A stretch of 9,621 nucleotides of DNA, from assembly GCA_049322335.1 (NCBI GenBank), contig JBMORL010000091.1:1-9621 (forward strand), in the 5' to 3' direction. The notes under the pieces are model-generated. The model did no database searches, was not told the origin of the DNA, and saw only the letters and a program-made list of their open reading frames with translations. Numbering within the stretch: the first letter of the stretch is position 1; every line of letters starts with the position of its first letter. This document shows, piece by piece, positions 1 to 7,479 of the stretch. Origin of the DNA: JBMORL01 sp049322335. Lineage in GTDB: Bacteria; Bacteroidota; Bacteroidia; Flavobacteriales_D; UBA2798. Both the position numbers and the translations under genes were made by a program.

Positions 1-54
1 ACATTGAATCAGGGCAGCTATTTCCTTCAGGGTTTGAGCGGGTTCTATCTTCAT
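1..54 (-). CDS. 5' fragment of a leftward gene, possibly LpxD-like acyltransferase
   Basis: Read on the minus strand, an ATG at 54-52 opens a frame of 18 codons that runs off the window edge without a stop (MKIEPAQTLKEIAALIQC). The pattern 'T-L-K-E-I-A-x-L-I-x-C' resembles the start of the LpxD-type UDP-3-O-(3-hydroxyacyl)glucosamine N-acyltransferases of Bacteroidota, which act in lipid A synthesis. That comparison is from memory and rests on very few residues. The upstream stretch, minus strand 80-73, reads TACATTTA, one base from the TAnnTTTG -7 element and 18 nt before the ATG, which favours a real gene start. The gene is divergent from the hypothetical gene at 169. Product identity is tentative; the reading frame itself is moderately supported. 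Confidence 0.4.
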   Translation of the reverse strand, partial: MKIEPAQTLKEIAALIQC

Positions 55-111
55 AACCTTTTACTTTCGCTATAAATGTAGCATAATTTGGAAAGGATAC
101 GAAGAGATGGC

Positions 112-152
112 CACAGATTACACGGATAAAATACCTATTTCCATGATTAATC
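112..152 (+). repeat. Upstream copy of cacagatta/ggataaaat repeat
   Basis: Positions 112-132 match positions 803-823 downstream of the next gene at 20 of 21 bases; the only difference is C123 versus T814. The following bases, ending in 'ccatgattaatc', look like a degraded second half of the same element. The two copies are in direct orientation and bracket the hypothetical gene at 169-801. Elements built from alternating 'cacagatt' and 'cacggatt' words are, from memory, common between genes in many bacterial genomes; their function is not known to me. Confidence 0.6.
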
Positions 153-155
153 TTT

Positions 156-163
156 TATATTTG
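156..163 (+). promoter_or_regulatory. Probable -7 promoter element for the 169-801 gene
   Basis: TATATTTG is an exact match to the Bacteroidota -7 consensus TAnnTTTG. No good -33 TTG was found 19-23 bases upstream. Only five bases separate it from the ATG at 169, so transcription would be expected to begin at or next to the start codon, which would make the message leaderless or nearly so. Confidence 0.45.
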
Positions 164-168
164 GGAAA

Positions 169-801
169 ATGAGATGGGGTTTTAGCTTATTTTTATTCCT
201 AATGGCCAGCAATCTGCAGGCTCAGATTAATTGGTGGCATGATACGGATGCAGCCCCGGTTAAAAATATGGGATTTTACGACTGCTTTCTGGATGTTTCT
301 GATTCATCGATCTATTTTAGAATGGAAAACGACACTCTTTCTTTTTATGAATTGATCATTGAAAATTATATTACAGACTCTGTTCTTTTGAAAACCGATG
401 GATTTGATATTTCTCAAGTTTATTTTCCCATAAAATCACAAAAAATCGACAGCTTTCCTGATAATCTCCTGGAAAAGCTGGTAATCATTCAAAAGGCAGA
501 CATTTCACCGGATATAAAAATCAAGAAATCAAAAAAAGTCAAGTCAAAATGCCCTAAAAAATCAAATGATTGTTTTTCAAGATCCTATTATTCATATACT
601 CTTGAGATAAACATGAAGCAATCATATTATATATGTTTTATATCGGATTTAAATCCAAAAGAAATAGGAAATGATCTAATAAAAATGACTTATTTTATGA
701 AAGGCAAAAATTATTCAATTCTAATTACCTTTTTGCCGGGTTACATTCCAAGAGCTATGATGGATTACCGAAACGAATTATTTTTCATTGAGCGATACTA
801 A
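169..801 (+). CDS. Hypothetical exported protein, low GC
   Basis: The 210-residue product is not recognised. Residues 1-19 form a signal peptide (hydrophobic FSLFLFLM core, likely cleavage after LQAQ), so the protein should enter the periplasm or be secreted. The rest has no clear transmembrane segment. It contains four cysteines (39, 128, 135, 156) and a strongly basic lysine-rich run at about 117-131. By hand count, GC is about 31% over 181-780 and only 20-25% over 541-720, against about 42-45% in sampled rows of eno. The gene sits alone, convergent with eno, and is flanked by direct copies of a repeat (112-132 and 803-823). Low GC and flanking repeats hint at a recently acquired or fast-evolving gene, but no recombinase or transposase is present. 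The ATG at 169 is chosen because the signal peptide begins there; the next in-frame Met (residue 12) would destroy it. Confidence 0.75.
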   Translation: MRWGFSLFLFLMASNLQAQINWWHDTDAAPVKNMGFYDCFLDVSDSSIYFRMENDTLSFYELIIENYITDSVLLKTDGFDISQVYFPIKSQKIDSFPDNLLEKLVIIQKADISPDIKIKKSKKVKSKCPKKSNDCFSRSYYSYTLEINMKQSYYICFISDLNPKEIGNDLIKMTYFMKGKNYSILITFLPGYIPRAMMDYRNELFFIERY

Positions 802-802
802 A

Positions 803-860
803 CACAGATTACATGGATAAAATGCATTTAAAATCTGTGATAATCCGTGAAATCCGTGGC
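803..860. repeat. Structured intergenic repeat between convergent genes
   Basis: This element fills almost the whole 64-bp gap between the stop of the 169-801 gene and the stop of eno. CACAGATT (803-810) is the exact inverse of AATCTGTG (832-839), and AAATGCATTT (820-829) is a perfect palindrome between them. Read on the minus strand, the right half contains three near-tandem words of about 9-10 bp: ACGGATT, ACGGATT and ACAGATT. The first 21 bases repeat 112-132 with one mismatch. Its position between two converging genes suggests it may act as a bidirectional transcription end, but there is no GC-rich stem followed by a T-run, so that role is inference. Confidence 0.6.
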
Positions 861-865
861 AGAAT

Positions 866-2152
866 TTAACGGGAATACCGAAATGTTCTTCCGGGATAGA
901 CGGCTGCTGCTCCCAGCATTTCTTCTATGCGAAGCAACTGGTTGTATTTGGCAATCCTGTCGCTGCGGGAAGCGGAGCCTGTTTTTATTTGTCCGCAATT
1001 AAGGGCAACGGCAAGGTCGGCAATGGTAGTGTCTTCTGTTTCTCCCGAACGGTGACTCATAATGGAAGTGTAGGACCATGATTTGGCCAGTTCCACAGCG
1101 GCTACTGTTTCTGTCAACGAACCAATCTGGTTTACTTTTACCAGTATGGAATTGGCAGTTCCGCTCTGAATTCCTTTGGCGAGGCGTTTGGTATTGGTAA
1201 CAAACAGGTCATCACCCACCAGCTGTACACTATTTCCGATTTTATCTGTCAGTTTTTTCCACCCGTCCCAATCATCTTCGGCCATTCCGTCTTCGATAGA
1301 AACAATGGGGTATTTTTTAGTCCACTTTACCCAATAATCCACCATTTCATCCGAACTCATTTTCTTTCCTGTGGATTCGAATGTGTAGGTTTTTTTCTTC
1401 GCGTCATAAAATTCGGTAGATGCTGCATCAAGAGCAATATAAACATCTTTTCCGGGTTTGTATCCTGCTGTTTCAATCGCTTTTAAAACTACCTCAATGG
1501 CCTCCTCGTTAGATTTGAGATTCGGAGCAAATCCTCCCTCGTCTCCCACGTTGGTAGAATGTCCGGCTTTTTTCAGCACCGCTTTCAGGTGATGAAAAAT
1601 TTCAGTTCCCATTCTCAATGCTTCACTAAATGTATCCGCACCAACAGGCATCACCATAAATTCCTGGATATCTATTTTATTGTCGGCATGTGCACCACCA
1701 TTAAGAATGTTCATCAGCGGAATGGGAAGAGTATTGGAATTTACTCCTCCTACATAGCGAAAAAGCGGTAAACCGGCTTCCTGTGCAGCCGCTTTGGCCA
1801 CTGCCAGCGAAACCCCGAGAATAGCATTGGCTCCAAGATTCCCTTTATTTTCAGAATTATCCAGCTGTATCAGTAATTTATCAATGAGCGACTGGTTGAA
1901 AGCAGGTGCGCCTCTTAATTCCTGTGCGATAACCGAATTTACATTATGAACCGCTTTGTTGACTCCTTTTCCGAGATAACGCTTTTTATCATTGTCGCGC
2001 AACTCTGCAGCCTCATGTGCACCCGTGGATGCGCCAGATGGAACAGCGGCACGCCCCATGATTCCGTTTTCTGTAATTACATCTACCTCAATAGTGGGGT
2101 TGCCGCGCGAATCAAGGATCTGGCGGGCTTCAACATTGGAAATTAAACTCAT
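866..2152 (-). CDS. eno: Enolase (phosphopyruvate hydratase)
   Basis: Enolase converts 2-phosphoglycerate to phosphoenolpyruvate in the cytoplasm (glycolysis and gluconeogenesis). The 428-residue length is normal for bacterial enolase and the protein looks complete. Visible family motifs are the mobile loop SGASTG (39-44), NGGAHADN with His155, IQEFM with Glu164, and VGDEGG with Glu205. The Mg ligands are Asp242 (LDAAS), Glu287 (SIEDG) and Asp314 (VGDDLF). Lys339 (ILVKVNQ), the signature SHRSGETED (His367-Arg368-Ser369) and Lys390 (QIKTGS) complete the active site. No catalytic residue is missing. The ATG at 2152 gives the standard N-terminus (SNVEARQILDSRGNPT). It lies 21 bp downstream of carA, with an A-rich leader and no Shine-Dalgarno sequence, and is probably co-transcribed with it because no separate promoter stands out in the gap. 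Confidence 0.98.
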   Translation of the reverse strand: MSLISNVEARQILDSRGNPTIEVDVITENGIMGRAAVPSGASTGAHEAAELRDNDKKRYLGKGVNKAVHNVNSVIAQELRGAPAFNQSLIDKLLIQLDNSENKGNLGANAILGVSLAVAKAAAQEAGLPLFRYVGGVNSNTLPIPLMNILNGGAHADNKIDIQEFMVMPVGADTFSEALRMGTEIFHHLKAVLKKAGHSTNVGDEGGFAPNLKSNEEAIEVVLKAIETAGYKPGKDVYIALDAASTEFYDAKKKTYTFESTGKKMSSDEMVDYWVKWTKKYPIVSIEDGMAEDDWDGWKKLTDKIGNSVQLVGDDLFVTNTKRLAKGIQSGTANSILVKVNQIGSLTETVAAVELAKSWSYTSIMSHRSGETEDTTIADLAVALNCGQIKTGSASRSDRIAKYNQLLRIEEMLGAAAVYPGRTFRYSR

Positions 2153-2173
2153 TTTGAAAAACTTTTTTTGAAA

Positions 2174-3295
2174 TTATACTTTAACGGCTTTTTTCGACTT
2201 CACGATATTTTCCACAAAATCATCAAACAGGTAACGTGAATCGTGCGGGCCGGGAGAAGCTTCGGGGTGATATTGAACAGAAAAAACTTTTTTGTTTTTC
2301 AACCGAAGGCCGGCCAGCGTTCCGTCATTGAGATGTATATGTGTAATTTCTATTTCCGGATTTTTTTTAGCCATTTCCATATCCACCACAAACCCGTGAT
2401 TCTGCGAAGTGATCTCACATTTTCCTGTCAGCAGGTTTTTTATCGGGTGGTTGATTCCGCGGTGGCCGTTATGCATTTTTTTTGTTTTCAATCCCTGGCT
2501 CAGCGCCAACACCTGGTGGCCGAGACAAATTCCGAAAACCGGAATATTGGTTTGAATGATTTTTTTAACTTTTTCTATCGTTTCATGCATCACCGAAGGG
2601 TCGCCCGGGCCATTGGAAAGCATGATACCATCCGGCTCAAAAGCCAGTATTTCTTCCAGCGAAGCATCCAGGGGAAACACTTTTACAAAACATCCTCTTT
2701 CCACAAGGCACCGGATGATATTTTTCTTTACACCCAGATCCAGCAAAGCTACTTTATGAGTTGCCTGTGGATCTCCTGCCGTAAAAGAATTTTTTGTACA
2801 TACTTTGGAGGAAAGTTCAAGTCCGTCCATAGAAGGAACTGACTTTAGTTTTTCCTTTAGATCAGCCACATCAAGAATTTCAGAAGATATGATAGCATTC
2901 ATTGCACCTTTCTGGCGAATATGCCTTACGAGTGCACGTGTATCCACTTCACATATACCTACAAGGTGATCTCTTTCAAAATATTTTTGAAGGGAAGTTT
3001 CAGCAGAGGGGCGGGAATAATTAAGTGAGAATTTTTTGCAAACCAACCCGGCTATTTTCACTGAATCCGATTCAATTTCTTCTGCGTGAACCCCGTAATT
3101 TCCGATGTGGGGAGATGCCATAACAACGATCTGACCAAAATAAGAAGGGTCGGTAAAAATTTCCTGGTAGCCGGTCATCCCGGTATTAAATGCGATCTCG
3201 CCAGTGGCAGTCCCGATAACTCCTGCTGCTTTTCCGTGAAAAACCGTGCCGTCTTGTAATACCAGCACTGCAGGTTGCAAAGCAACGTATTTCAT
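2174..3295 (-). CDS. carA: Carbamoyl-phosphate synthase small subunit (glutamine amidotransferase)
   Basis: CarA hydrolyses glutamine and channels ammonia to CarB, giving carbamoyl phosphate for arginine and pyrimidine synthesis in the cytoplasm. The 373-residue length is typical. The N-terminal CPSase small-chain domain covers about residues 8-145, with the hallmark GEIAFNTGMTGYQEI at 32-46. A class I glutamine amidotransferase domain spans about 181-365, with LSNGPGDPS, the nucleophile Cys257 in GICLGHQ, and QYHPEASPGP carrying His343 and Glu345, so the Cys-His-Glu triad is intact. carB is not in the window. The ATG at 3295 is the first start in frame; a TTG at codon 6 and a GTG at codon 10 are possible but would shorten the N-terminus. 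A TATATTTG element ends seven bases before this ATG. The gene is followed by eno after 21 bp, an arrangement I recall from other Bacteroidota, where rplQ often lies upstream. Here the upstream neighbour is instead a divergent surface-protein gene. Confidence 0.97.
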   Translation of the reverse strand: MKYVALQPAVLVLQDGTVFHGKAAGVIGTATGEIAFNTGMTGYQEIFTDPSYFGQIVVMASPHIGNYGVHAEEIESDSVKIAGLVCKKFSLNYSRPSAETSLQKYFERDHLVGICEVDTRALVRHIRQKGAMNAIISSEILDVADLKEKLKSVPSMDGLELSSKVCTKNSFTAGDPQATHKVALLDLGVKKNIIRCLVERGCFVKVFPLDASLEEILAFEPDGIMLSNGPGDPSVMHETIEKVKKIIQTNIPVFGICLGHQVLALSQGLKTKKMHNGHRGINHPIKNLLTGKCEITSQNHGFVVDMEMAKKNPEIEITHIHLNDGTLAGLRLKNKKVFSVQYHPEASPGPHDSRYLFDDFVENIVKSKKAVKV

Positions 3296-3302
3296 ACGGG
3301 CG

Positions 3303-3310
3303 CAAATATA
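3303..3310 (-). promoter_or_regulatory. Probable -7 promoter element of carA-eno
   Basis: On the minus strand these bases read TATATTTG, an exact match to TAnnTTTG and identical to the element before the 169-801 gene. Seven bases separate it from the carA ATG, so the transcript should start very close to the start codon. T-rich stretches lie upstream (minus strand 3330-3325 and 3341-3336) but neither is a proper TTG at the expected spacing. Confidence 0.5.
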
Positions 3311-3390
3311 CTTGCCTTTGCAGGAAAAACCGGATAAAAAAGGGCCGTGTTTTGAACAATTTGCAGGGCGGCTGTTAAAAATGAAATTTA

Positions 3391-3422
3391 TTGGGGCATT
3401 TCGCGGATTTTGCCTAAATTTA
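3391..3422 (+). promoter_or_regulatory. Candidate promoter of the envelope-protein cluster
   Basis: TTG at 3391-3393 and TAAATTTA at 3415-3422 are 21 bases apart, which fits the Bacteroidota -33/-7 layout. The -7 element differs from TAnnTTTG only at its last base. The ATG at 3437 lies 14 bases beyond. It is the best candidate for driving 3437-6982 and the coupled lipoprotein gene. Confidence 0.4.
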
Positions 3423-3436
3423 GGGTTCTGAAAACG

Positions 3437-6400
3437 ATGAAAAAAGCACTGCTTCTTTTAGGATCACTGTATTTGTCTTTTACGGCTATGGCTCACGAAA
3501 CCGAAAAAGGCCATACCTATAAATTCATTGAAAACAAAGGCCAATTTCCTTCTACGGTTCAGTTTAAAGCCCTGATTAATAATGGTGCATTATTCCTTGA
3601 AAACAATCGTTTTGTTTTTCACTTTATGGATAATTCCGTTATCGAAAAATTGCACCGTGGGGAACCGGTACCCGCAGAAGAACAATTTATAAAAGGGCAC
3701 TCTTATTCAATGACTTTTGACGGAGCCAATACGGCTTCTCTTGAAAAAAACAGCCGTACAGAAGAGTACTATAATTATTACATAGGCAACGACCGCAGCA
3801 AATGGGCCTCAAAAGCCTGGGGGTATGGGGAAATTACCTGGAAAAAACTGTATACCGGGATTGATCTCCGTTTATTTACCCACGAAGAACACCTCGAATA
3901 CGAATATAAAATAGCCCCGGGAACCGATGTTTCACAAATCAGGCAAACCTATGACGGTGCAGAAGTACAAATAGAAAACGGAAACCTGCTTGTCACTACC
4001 ACCCTGCTTACTGTTACCGAAACCCGCCCGGTAGCCTGGCAGATGGTGAACGGAAAGAAAAAAAATGTAGCATGTGAGTTCAGCTTAAATGGCAATACTG
4101 TTAGTTACGTATTTCCAAAAGGATATGATAAAACAAAAGAACTGATCATTGACCCTGTATTGATTTTCGGAAGTAGTTCGGGTTCCACGGCCGATAACTT
4201 TGGAATGACCGCTACCTACAGCAGCCAGGGACATTTGTTTACCGGTGGAACAGCTTTTAATATCGGTTATCCTACCACAGCCGGAGCCTATCAAACCAGT
4301 GCCTTTGCCAATGGATCTACCTATGGAGTAACGGATGTGGTTATTACCAAATATCTTCCCAACGGAACCAATCTTGTTTATTCTACCTATATCGGAGGCG
4401 GAACAGGAACAGGCGGAACAGAAACAGTTCACAGCCTTATTGTCAATCAATACGATGAATTATTTATTTTCGGAGTAACCAGCTCTACCAATTTTCCTAC
4501 TACTGCAGGGGCGTATGACCAAACCTACAATGGAGGAAGTTTTATTGGCTTTGTTTACAACGGAGCTTATTTTGATAACGGTACAGACATATACGTAAGC
4601 AAATTCAGTTTTGACGGAACTCAATTACTCGCCTCTACATTTGTAGGAGGCAGCTCGAATGACGGAGTGAATTACAACTATAATTTTCAATCGGGTGGTA
4701 ACTGGAATTCGAATTACGATTCGCTGCAATTCAATTATGGCGATCAGTTCAGGGGAGAAATAATGGTGGATGACCTGGGAAATTGTTATGTGGCATCTAC
4801 CACCAAATCTTCCGACTTTCCAACGGTGTCTGCCTTTCAGCCGGGATTTAACGGACAGCAGGATGGTGTGGCATTTAAACTCGATTCCACACTTTCAACA
4901 CTTATCTGGAGCACCTACATCGGTGGAAGCAATAAAGATGCTGCTTATTCTATAAAAGTTGATGATAATTATAATGCTTACGTGGCGGGTGGTACAGCTT
5001 CTTCCAATTTTCCAACAACAGCAGGCGTACTCAATACTGCTTTCCAGGGAGGTAAAACAGATGGATTCATTTGTAAAATCTCTCCGGCAGGAAATACATT
5101 ACTCAACAGCACATTTATTGGTACCAATTCCTACGACCAGGTTTATTTTGTGGAACTGGACAGGTTTGGCGGAGTGTATTTACTCGGTCAAACCCAGGGA
5201 ACGGGTGTTTATCCTGTTGTAAATGTCGGTTATTCAAACGCCAACAGCGGACAGTTTATCACGAAGCTTAATAACGGATTATCGGCCATGGTGTATTCCA
5301 CGCTTTTCGGAAACAGTAATGGCGGAGTAAATATTTCTCCTTCTGCTTTTCTTGTAGATGTATGTGGTAATGTATATGTTTCGGGATGGGGTGCCAATAT
5401 TCTCCAGTCTACTCCGCTAAACGGCATGCCTGTAACGGGCAACGCCTTTCAGTCATCCAATGGTGATGGATTTAATTTTTATCTCATTGTGTTTAGCCGT
5501 GATATCAATTCTCTTTTATATGCCACCTATTTCGGAGGGCCTGTTTCACGTGAACATGTGGACGGAGGAACCAGCCGCTTTGATGATGATGGAATTGTTT
5601 ATCAATCCGTTTGTGCGGGGTGCGGAGGCAACGATGATTTTCCAACAACACCCGGTGCCTGGTCGCAGGTAAATAATTCCACGAATTGCAATAACGGGGT
5701 TTTTAAATTTGATTTTGAAATAGAGCCCCAGGCCGATTACACCACTGATATACTTTCCGGTTGCGCACCGCTCACTATTCAGTTTAATAACACAAGCCCC
5801 AATTATTCTTCTTTCCTGTGGGATTTTGGAAATGGTGATACCACTTCACAGATTCTGAATCCCACCTACACTTTTTCTACTCCCGGAACCTATACAGTTT
5901 ATCTTATTGTGGAAGATTCGATTTGCGGATTACTTGATACTGCAGAAAAGATTATTAATGTTTTTGCACCTTTACAACTCGTTACTTCTGACACTGTAAT
6001 TTGCAACCCCGCATCTCTTACACTTGTGGCCAGCTCGTTAGGAACTGTAAACAGCTATGTGTTTTCCAGCAACGGAAATTTCACTGATACGCTCAACAGC
6101 CCGCTTTCCGACAGCACGATTAATGTAAATGTAAGCAGCGATACCTCTTTCTTTGTCCAGGTGAACAATGGATTTTGCAATTATATCGACACCATTACCG
6201 TCACTATTCCCAATCCGCAAATAGATATCGGGAATATTGGTGGCATATGCACAGGGGATACAGCAACTCTGTCGGTTACCAATCTCACCCCGCAATACAC
6301 ACTTACCTATAACTGGGGGCCCGACTCACTTATCATTTCCGGTGACGGCACTAATACGGTGACCGTTAGTCCGGATTACGACAACTGGATCTGGGTAATT

Positions 6401-6982
6401 GGCACCACGCCCGAGGGGTGTACAACAGATGATTCCACTTTCATTACCGTTAGCGGTGCGCCAACAGGGCTCATTTCTGCTACAGCTACACCCAATCCCA
6501 TACTGGTGGGCAACAGCACCCAGCTGAATGTGTTACCCAATGGATATACCTACACCTGGTATCCTCCCGATTACCTGAGCAATCCGAATATTCAAAACCC
6601 GGTGGCCACTCCACCTAACACCATGACTTATTTTGTTGACATTGCCAACGGAGGTTGTGTGATGACAGCTATGGTGATTGTAGAAGTTCTTTTTTCCGTT
6701 TGCGAAGAGCCATACATTTATGTTCCCAATGCCTTTACACCTAATGGCGACCTGGAAAACGACTTTTTGTTTGTGCGCGGAAATAACATTACAGAATTAT
6801 TATTCCGTGTTTACGACCGATGGGGAGAAAAAGTATTTGAAACCACCGATATCAATATCGGATGGGATGGTACTTTCCGCGGACGCGATTGTGACCCGGC
6901 CGTATTCGATTATTATCTGAAAGCAACATGCCTGGGCGGAGATGAATTTTTCAAAAAAGGAAATGTAACATTGATACGATGA
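3437..6982 (+). CDS. Type IX-secreted surface protein: DUF7948-like, seven SBBP repeats, PKD, CHU_C domain
   Basis: With the ATG at 3437 the product has 1181 residues; a TTG at 3410 would add nine and spoil the signal peptide. Residues 1-19 are a signal peptide (MKKALLLLG start, cleavage after AMA). About 27-240 resembles the N-terminal domain that precedes SBBP propellers in Bacteroidota (YKFIENKGQFP, YYIGND, LYTGIDLRLF, IIDPVLIFG). About 251-761 contains seven SBBP-type repeats marked by 'NFPTTAGAY' and 'STYIGG' words, consistent with a seven-bladed beta-propeller. A PKD domain follows (about 764-846, GCAPLTIQFNN and FLWDFGNGD). Two or three Ig-like modules run to about 1086. The end, 1094-1181, is a gliding-motility-associated C-terminal domain (YVPNAFTPNGD, VYDRWGEKVFE, GWDGTFRG, KGNVTLIR), the type B signal for the type IX secretion system. 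It is therefore likely exported and held on or released from the cell surface. Its ligand is unknown; adhesion is a reasonable guess only. The stop overlaps the next gene's start. Confidence 0.95.
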   Translation: MKKALLLLGSLYLSFTAMAHETEKGHTYKFIENKGQFPSTVQFKALINNGALFLENNRFVFHFMDNSVIEKLHRGEPVPAEEQFIKGHSYSMTFDGANTASLEKNSRTEEYYNYYIGNDRSKWASKAWGYGEITWKKLYTGIDLRLFTHEEHLEYEYKIAPGTDVSQIRQTYDGAEVQIENGNLLVTTTLLTVTETRPVAWQMVNGKKKNVACEFSLNGNTVSYVFPKGYDKTKELIIDPVLIFGSSSGSTADNFGMTATYSSQGHLFTGGTAFNIGYPTTAGAYQTSAFANGSTYGVTDVVITKYLPNGTNLVYSTYIGGGTGTGGTETVHSLIVNQYDELFIFGVTSSTNFPTTAGAYDQTYNGGSFIGFVYNGAYFDNGTDIYVSKFSFDGTQLLASTFVGGSSNDGVNYNYNFQSGGNWNSNYDSLQFNYGDQFRGEIMVDDLGNCYVASTTKSSDFPTVSAFQPGFNGQQDGVAFKLDSTLSTLIWSTYIGGSNKDAAYSIKVDDNYNAYVAGGTASSNFPTTAGVLNTAFQGGKTDGFICKISPAGNTLLNSTFIGTNSYDQVYFVELDRFGGVYLLGQTQGTGVYPVVNVGYSNANSGQFITKLNNGLSAMVYSTLFGNSNGGVNISPSAFLVDVCGNVYVSGWGANILQSTPLNGMPVTGNAFQSSNGDGFNFYLIVFSRDINSLLYATYFGGPVSREHVDGGTSRFDDDGIVYQSVCAGCGGNDDFPTTPGAWSQVNNSTNCNNGVFKFDFEIEPQADYTTDILSGCAPLTIQFNNTSPNYSSFLWDFGNGDTTSQILNPTYTFSTPGTYTVYLIVEDSICGLLDTAEKIINVFAPLQLVTSDTVICNPASLTLVASSLGTVNSYVFSSNGNFTDTLNSPLSDSTINVNVSSDTSFFVQVNNGFCNYIDTITVTIPNPQIDIGNIGGICTGDTATLSVTNLTPQYTLTYNWGPDSLIISGDGTNTVTVSPDYDNWIWVIGTTPEGCTTDDSTFITVSGAPTGLISATATPNPILVGNSTQLNVLPNGYTYTWYPPDYLSNPNIQNPVATPPNTMTYFVDIANGGCVMTAMVIVEVLFSVCEEPYIYVPNAFTPNGDLENDFLFVRGNNITELLFRVYDRWGEKVFETTDINIGWDGTFRGRDCDPAVFDYYLKATCLGGDEFFKKGNVTLIR

Positions 6983-7425
6983 GACTGAATCAAAAACTGG
7001 TATTTTTTATTTTACCATTCGCTTTAAATTCCTGTTCGGAAGAAAAAAAACAACAAAAAGCACCGGCACAAAACGCCCCGGTTGCCAATAATGTGACACC
7101 AGCCGCCCCGGCTATTCCCGTGGTAAAAGGCGTAGATGCTAAAACACTGGTGGGTAAATGGAAACTGGATGGTGTTGTAAATACAAGAAAAGGCGACACT
7201 GTGCGAAAAGATGTACATTACCACTTTAAAGATGATTGCTCTTTCATAGTAGACAAGAATAAAGAGATAACCACCGGCAGCTGGAGTCTGAGTGCCAATA
7301 ACGATACGCTTACGCTTTTGCGGGAGGACGGGAAAAAGGAAGAATTTACAGGAATAGTGGTTACCGGGGATAACGGCATACTGAATAAAGGCGACAAAAA
7401 ATTCCTTGTTAGCCGCGAAAAATAA
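6979..7425 (+). CDS. Small lipocalin-like lipoprotein
   Basis: The 148-residue product begins with a lipoprotein signal peptide ending in the lipobox LNSC, with Cys19 as the lipidated residue. The next residues are SEEKK; an acidic pair just after the cysteine resembles the lipoprotein export signal that sends Bacteroidota lipoproteins to the outer surface. A flexible Ala/Pro/Gln-rich linker spans about 25-50. Residues about 56-146 look like a small lipocalin-like beta-barrel of the Bacteroidota type (LVGKWKLDGV, then alternating strands such as GSWSLSANNDTLTLL and a terminal KKFLVSRE). The ATG overlaps the preceding stop as ATGA, so translation is probably coupled to the large surface protein. 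The ligand is unknown. The fold assignment is by pattern only. Confidence 0.85.
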   Translation: MRLNQKLVFFILPFALNSCSEEKKQQKAPAQNAPVANNVTPAAPAIPVVKGVDAKTLVGKWKLDGVVNTRKGDTVRKDVHYHFKDDCSFIVDKNKEITTGSWSLSANNDTLTLLREDGKKEEFTGIVVTGDNGILNKGDKKFLVSREK

Positions 7426-7455
7426 ACGGGACAGGATAAAGCAGGTGAACCGGTA

Positions 7456-7463
7456 TAAATTTG
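7456..7463 (+). promoter_or_regulatory. Candidate internal -7 promoter element
   Basis: TAAATTTG matches TAnnTTTG exactly and lies 16 bases before the ATG at 7480. No clear -33 TTG precedes it in the right place. It could give the TPR lipoprotein gene its own transcript within the otherwise operon-like cluster. Confidence 0.35.
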
Positions 7464-7479
7464 ATTAAATACCAATTTT

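Noticed and set aside
2153..2173. Separate promoter for eno in the carA-eno gap
   Set aside because: The gap has only 21 A/T-rich bases and no TAnnTTTG element, so co-transcription with carA is the simpler reading.
2243..2842. 199-codon open frame on the plus strand, antisense to carA
   Set aside because: It lies wholly inside carA, whose protein is clearly conserved, and its translation is rich in His, Phe, Arg and Ser with no recognisable domain. It is a shadow frame.
3410..3436. Upstream TTG start adding nine residues to the surface protein
   Set aside because: The ATG at 3437 gives a clean signal peptide beginning MKKALLLL, and the candidate -7 element at 3415-3422 would lie inside the extension.
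4085..4450. 121-codon minus-strand open frame inside the large surface-protein gene
   Set aside because: It overlaps the N-terminal and propeller region of a well-supported protein; its Cys/Gly/Ser/Ile-rich translation is typical of antisense to a repeat-rich gene.
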